Shown piece after piece: positions 60,159-64,000 of a DNA stretch of 64,000 nt. The stretch spans positions 1 through 64,000 of the forward strand of contig CALKLO010000001.1 in assembly GCA_937991945.1 (NCBI GenBank), given 5' to 3'. The stretch comes from an uncultured Granulosicoccus sp. (GTDB taxonomy: Bacteria; Pseudomonadota; Gammaproteobacteria; Granulosicoccales; Granulosicoccaceae). The stretch's first letter is position 1. Every line of letters begins with the position of its first letter. The notes below the pieces were generated by a model. The model searched no databases and was not told the origin of the DNA. It worked only from the letters and a program-made list of their open reading frames with translations. Made by a program: the position numbers and the translations under genes.

Positions 60159-61262
60159 GTGGCTGAATTTTTTTATGAATACGGTTTGTTCTTTTTAAAG
60201 GCGCTGACGTTTGTCATAGCAGCGGTTGTCATTATCATGGCCATCGTGGCTGCTGCCATGCGCAGCCGAGAGATGAGTGGTGGTTCTGAAGAGGGCCATA
60301 TTGAAATCAAGAAGTACAATGAGCTCCTTGAGGATATGCAAGAGTCCTTATCGTTTTCATTGCTGACGCCTGAAATGAGAAAGCAGGCTGAGAAAGAGAA
60401 AAAAGTCAGTGACAAAGCCGAACGCAAAGCGGCAAAAGCTGCAGCGAAAAAGGCGAAGAAACAACGTGGCGAAGGCGAAACTATCGTGCCTGAGAAAACC
60501 ACCTCCAGGCTTTACGTCATGGATTTTGATGGTGATATTCGTGCCAGTGCCGTTGAGCGACTGCGTCGTGAAATAACGGCCATCCTAACGACCGCAACAC
60601 CTGACGATGAAGTGATGGTTCGTCTCGAGAGTGGTGGTGGCATGGTGACATCCTATGGCTTGGCGGCCTCGCAATTGGATCGTGTCCGAGACAAGAACAT
60701 ACCGCTTACAATCTGTGTCGATAAAGTTGCGGCCAGTGGAGGATACATGATGGCGTGTGTTGCAGATAAAGTGGTTGCAGCACCTTTCGCTGTGTTGGGC
60801 TCAATTGGTGTTGTTGCTCAGATACCTAACGTGCATCGTTTGCTTAAAGAGCTGAAAATTGATTTTGAAATGCTGACAGCGGGTAAGTACAAACGAACGC
60901 TGACGGTATTTGGTGAAAACACAGACGAAGGTCGGCAAAAATTCCTAGAAGATATTGAGCGTATTCATGCGCAATTCAAACAGTACGTTAGCCAACGTAG
61001 GCCGCAGTTGGATATTGAAGCGGTAGCGACCGGTGAAATATGGTCAGGCCAGGATGCCCTAGACCTAAAGTTGGCTGATGAGTTATCGACCAGTGATCAA
61101 TACCTTATTGATGCCTGTGAGGAGCGTGAAGTGTTGCTGCTCGCTTACAAAGAAAAGCGAGGCATGTTTGATCGATTATCGATTGGTGTTCAAAACACCA
61201 TCGACGGTGTGCTGTTGAAATGGTTCGATCGACTGATGAAAAGCCGTTTTTCTATTGGTTAA
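60159..61262 (+). CDS. sohB: SohB-type S49 inner-membrane peptidase
   Basis: VAEFFYEYGLFFLKALTFVIAAVVIIMAIVAAAMR; VRLESGGGMVTSYGLAASQLDR; KVAASGGYMMACVADKVVAAPFAVLGSIGVVAQIPN. GTG 60159 preferred. Confidence 0.92.
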   Translation: MAEFFYEYGLFFLKALTFVIAAVVIIMAIVAAAMRSREMSGGSEEGHIEIKKYNELLEDMQESLSFSLLTPEMRKQAEKEKKVSDKAERKAAKAAAKKAKKQRGEGETIVPEKTTSRLYVMDFDGDIRASAVERLRREITAILTTATPDDEVMVRLESGGGMVTSYGLAASQLDRVRDKNIPLTICVDKVAASGGYMMACVADKVVAAPFAVLGSIGVVAQIPNVHRLLKELKIDFEMLTAGKYKRTLTVFGENTDEGRQKFLEDIERIHAQFKQYVSQRRPQLDIEAVATGEIWSGQDALDLKLADELSTSDQYLIDACEEREVLLLAYKEKRGMFDRLSIGVQNTIDGVLLKWFDRLMKSRFSIG

Positions 61263-61299
61263 ATAGACCACACATTGCGTGGGTGGAACGGGCAGGGAG

Positions 61300-61327
61300 A
61301 CTCGAGGGTGTGAGTAACCCCTCGAGT
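61300..61327. other. Inverted repeat in sohB-HDOD intergenic region
   Basis: ACTCGAGGG-N10-CCCTCGAGT perfect 9-bp arms, no T-run. Confidence 0.55.
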
Positions 61328-61436
61328 TATCGGGGAAATTGTGACTATTGATTCTCCTAAGTAACCCGAGATTCTTATTATTGCCGTAAGTAGTGCCGCT
61401 ACCTTTAACCGAACATAGGGTTCAACGGGTGGTTTC

Positions 61437-62282
61437 ATGCAGGCGGAGAGGAAGCGTAGTTTTGCGTCAGTCATGGCTGACTCTTTCCAGTTTGATGACG
61501 GTAAATTGCCGTCATTGCCTAACGCGGTTATTTACCTCGAAAAAGCCATGCGGGACGATTCCGTTAGTCTCGCGGCGCTGGCAGAACTTCTCAGCAAAGA
61601 CCCCGTGCTGGCCGCACGCTTAGTTAGGGTGAGTAACAGCGTCTATTACAGGGCAATGTCGCCTGCAGAGAGTGTTCCTGCGGCAGTCAGCCGAATAGGA
61701 TTCAAATCGACCCGCAACATTGCGCTGGGGTTATTGAAGAACTCGTTCAAAGCTCGCAATGATGTTATTGCCGCTATGATCACAGAGCTCTGGATGGAAT
61801 CTCTGCGAACAGCTGCAGTGGCGCAAGCCTTAGCAGCGCACTACACATTAATGGACGCCCAACGAGCCCTGTTAGGAGGGTTGATGTACAACGTCGGGCC
61901 TATGCTGCTCTTAACTAAAATCGATGACAATACTGATTCGATAGAGCGCGCAAATGTTCAACGTTTGATTGACACCCATGCCGTGGAGTTCGGGGTTAAA
62001 TTACTTGAGCACTGGGAAATGGATTCGGAAATCATAGCAGTTGCGGCCCATCGAGATCACTGGGTTCGTCACCACGACGATGCACCTGACCTTGCAGATT
62101 TGATCATTGTGTCGCGTAGTTGTATTCCTGATCTTGACGGACGCAAACCAGACTTCGATATATGCGAGTCTTTGCCAAGCTATGAGCGCATGAGACATTA
62201 CCTGCGCTTAACTGAACCGTTGGAAAGCATCGTCGATGATGCAGAAGAGTCTATCGCTCGCACATTAGACATGTTCTTCTAG
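61437..62282 (+). CDS. HDOD domain protein
   Basis: LPSLPNAVIYLEKAMRDDSVSLAALAELLSKDPVLAARLVRVSNSVYYR; AAVSRIGFKSTRNIALGL. Confidence 0.9.
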   Translation: MQAERKRSFASVMADSFQFDDGKLPSLPNAVIYLEKAMRDDSVSLAALAELLSKDPVLAARLVRVSNSVYYRAMSPAESVPAAVSRIGFKSTRNIALGLLKNSFKARNDVIAAMITELWMESLRTAAVAQALAAHYTLMDAQRALLGGLMYNVGPMLLLTKIDDNTDSIERANVQRLIDTHAVEFGVKLLEHWEMDSEIIAVAAHRDHWVRHHDDAPDLADLIIVSRSCIPDLDGRKPDFDICESLPSYERMRHYLRLTEPLESIVDDAEESIARTLDMFF

Positions 62283-62284
62283 GT

Positions 62285-63976
62285 TTACATTTCATCAGCC
62301 CATTGGCGTAATTTGAACTTTTGAATTTTGCCGGTTGAGGTTTTAGGTAGATCCCTAAACACAATGCTCTTTGGGCATTTGAAGTGAGCAAGCTTTTCTC
62401 GACACCACGCTACTAATTCTTGTTCGGTGGCTGCAGCCCCCGGTTTTAAGGTTACAAAAGCACACGGCGTTTCTCCCCATTTTTCATCACGCTTGGCAGC
62501 AACTGCAGCTTCAAGAACTGCCGGGTGTGCGAAAAGCGCATTTTCTATTTCAATGGATGAGATGTTCTCTCCACCTGAGATGATGATGTCTTTTGAGCGA
62601 TCCATGATTCGCAAATAGCCGTCTGGATCCATGACAGCAAGGTCGCCGCTATGGAACCAACCGCCCCTAAAAGCCTCTTCATTGGCTTGCGCATTTCGAT
62701 AGTAGCCACGCATAACGATATTGCCGCGGAACATGATTTCACCAATGCTTTTACCGTCTCGAGCAACCGGTACTAAGGTGTCTGGGTCTAGTACATCCAA
62801 TTGATCCAATACTTGGTATCGGACACCTTGACGGGATTTAAGCCGTGCTCGTTCACTGTCGTCCAAATTGTCCCAGGCAGGGTTCCAAGCACACATAACG
62901 GCAGGCCCGTAGGTTTCAGTGAGTCCGTATGTGTGCGTGACATGAAAGCCTAGTGCTTCAATTTCCAACAGTACGCTTGCGGGTGGGGGCGCTGCTGCCG
63001 TCATGATGTTTACCACGTGAGGCAAGGGCTTTATAACGTCGTCATCTGCATTGACGATAAAATTAAGAATAATCGGTGCACCACAAAAATGCGTAACACC
63101 ATGTGTATGAATGTTGTCGTAAATCGTTTTTGCTGTGATGGTTCTTGCGCAAACGCTGGTGCCAGCATTGGCGGCTAACGACCAAGGGAAGCACCAGCCG
63201 TTGCAATGAAACATGGGTAGTGTCCATAGATACACCGGATGCGGGCCCATATGCCAACCAGTGATGTTGGACAACGCATTTAATGTTGCCCCACGATGAT
63301 GGTAGATAACCCCTTTGGGTTGGCCTGTTGTGCCCGACGTGTAGTTGAGTGAAATCGACTGCCATTCATCGGCAGGTAGTGTCCATTGCCAATCAGGGTC
63401 AATAGCCGGTAGTTGATCGTGTGGGGTGCTCTGGGCATCAACAAAGCTTTCGTAATCAAGCTCGCAGATAGCTTCGCCTGTGGCTTGCGCATCGTCAATA
63501 CTTATTAGCAGAGGCGGTGTCGGTAGATTTTTTATAGCCTCTCGTACAACGGTGGTTGAGTCTTTGTCGACAAACAAGACTTTTGCACCACCGTGCTCGA
63601 GTATGTGAGCGATGGTGGTTGCTTCCAAACGCGTATTAATGGCGTTCAGAATAGCGCCCGTCATGGGCACTGAAAAATGAAGTTCAAAGAGCGCCGGAAT
63701 ATTCGGTGCAATAACGGCCACCACATCGCCTGTGGTTATGCCCAAAGCTGCTAGGCGTGCAGCCCCAACCTGACAACGTTGATAGGTGTCGCTCCACGTG
63801 TAGCGTAGATCACCATGTATGACCGATAAACGCTCAGGATAAACCTCGGCGCTACGGGCAATGAAGCTTAGCGGGCTTAGAGGGGTATAGTTTGCTTCAT
63901 GTGCAGGCAACGGCACATCGTTGTCTCCCGGCTGTCTGGCGTTTGGAATAGTGGGGTGATAACCGGACATAGACAC
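62285..63976 (-). CDS. Acyl-CoA synthetase (AMP-binding family)
   Basis: SLNYTSGTTGQPKGVIYHHRGA; HTYGLTETYGPAVMC; GWFHSGDLAVMDPDGYLRIMDRSKDIIISGGENISSIEIE; KTSTGKIQKFKLR. Confidence 0.94.
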   Translation of the reverse strand: MSMSGYHPTIPNARQPGDNDVPLPAHEANYTPLSPLSFIARSAEVYPERLSVIHGDLRYTWSDTYQRCQVGAARLAALGITTGDVVAVIAPNIPALFELHFSVPMTGAILNAINTRLEATTIAHILEHGGAKVLFVDKDSTTVVREAIKNLPTPPLLISIDDAQATGEAICELDYESFVDAQSTPHDQLPAIDPDWQWTLPADEWQSISLNYTSGTTGQPKGVIYHHRGATLNALSNITGWHMGPHPVYLWTLPMFHCNGWCFPWSLAANAGTSVCARTITAKTIYDNIHTHGVTHFCGAPIILNFIVNADDDVIKPLPHVVNIMTAAAPPPASVLLEIEALGFHVTHTYGLTETYGPAVMCAWNPAWDNLDDSERARLKSRQGVRYQVLDQLDVLDPDTLVPVARDGKSIGEIMFRGNIVMRGYYRNAQANEEAFRGGWFHSGDLAVMDPDGYLRIMDRSKDIIISGGENISSIEIENALFAHPAVLEAAVAAKRDEKWGETPCAFVTLKPGAAATEQELVAWCREKLAHFKCPKSIVFRDLPKTSTGKIQKFKLRQWADEM

Positions 63977-64000
63977 AAACCTCTTTTGGATGAAACATGG

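Noticed and set aside
1-64000. tRNA, rRNA, CRISPR, IS elements, prophage, toxin-antitoxin or defence islands
   Set aside because: By-eye scan found no tRNA T-loop/cloverleaf, regularly spaced repeats, transposase/integrase or defence-type ORFs; tRNAscan-SE, CRISPR and defence-finder runs would be decisive.

Overview
The window is a dense, mostly ordinary chromosomal segment that looks like a gammaproteobacterium, probably marine. That assignment rests on gene content (rapA, rlmKL, sohB, fadJ/fadI-like, etfAB, ETF-QO, TRAP transporter) and not on any marker gene. I found no rRNA, tRNA, CRISPR array, transposase or prophage. Recognisable modules, left to right: chromate transporter with rhodanese-ChrB; DMT exporter / LysR divergent pair; lipoprotein / DUF3857-transglutaminase / TPR-lipoprotein cluster; rapA-xthA; cold-shock protein; polysaccharide deacetylase + formyltransferase pair; photolyase; a long MoxR/VWA 'Bat' operon led by an OM-barrel-like protein and an Ig-like lipoprotein; a short Omp85-like protein; a fatty-acid beta-oxidation island; an orphan taurine-type binding protein; Asp/Glu racemase, DadA-like oxidase and TRAP transporter; a periplasmic binding protein + GGDEF/EAL pair; SulP + Usp; a strongly disordered Asn/Arg-rich plus Lys/Pro/Ala-rich protein; ETF-QO; MBL/beta-CASP nuclease; rlmKL; sohB; HDOD; acyl-CoA synthetase. 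The best candidates for something undescribed are: (i) the disordered protein at 52934-54370; (ii) the long intergenic region upstream of it, whose minus strand has a glycine-riboswitch-like sequence and a terminator-like hairpin ahead of sulP; (iii) the lipoprotein-transglutaminase-lipoprotein unit; (iv) the barrel/Ig-lipoprotein genes fused to the MoxR/Bat operon. Product names come from reading the translated sequences; no database search was run.
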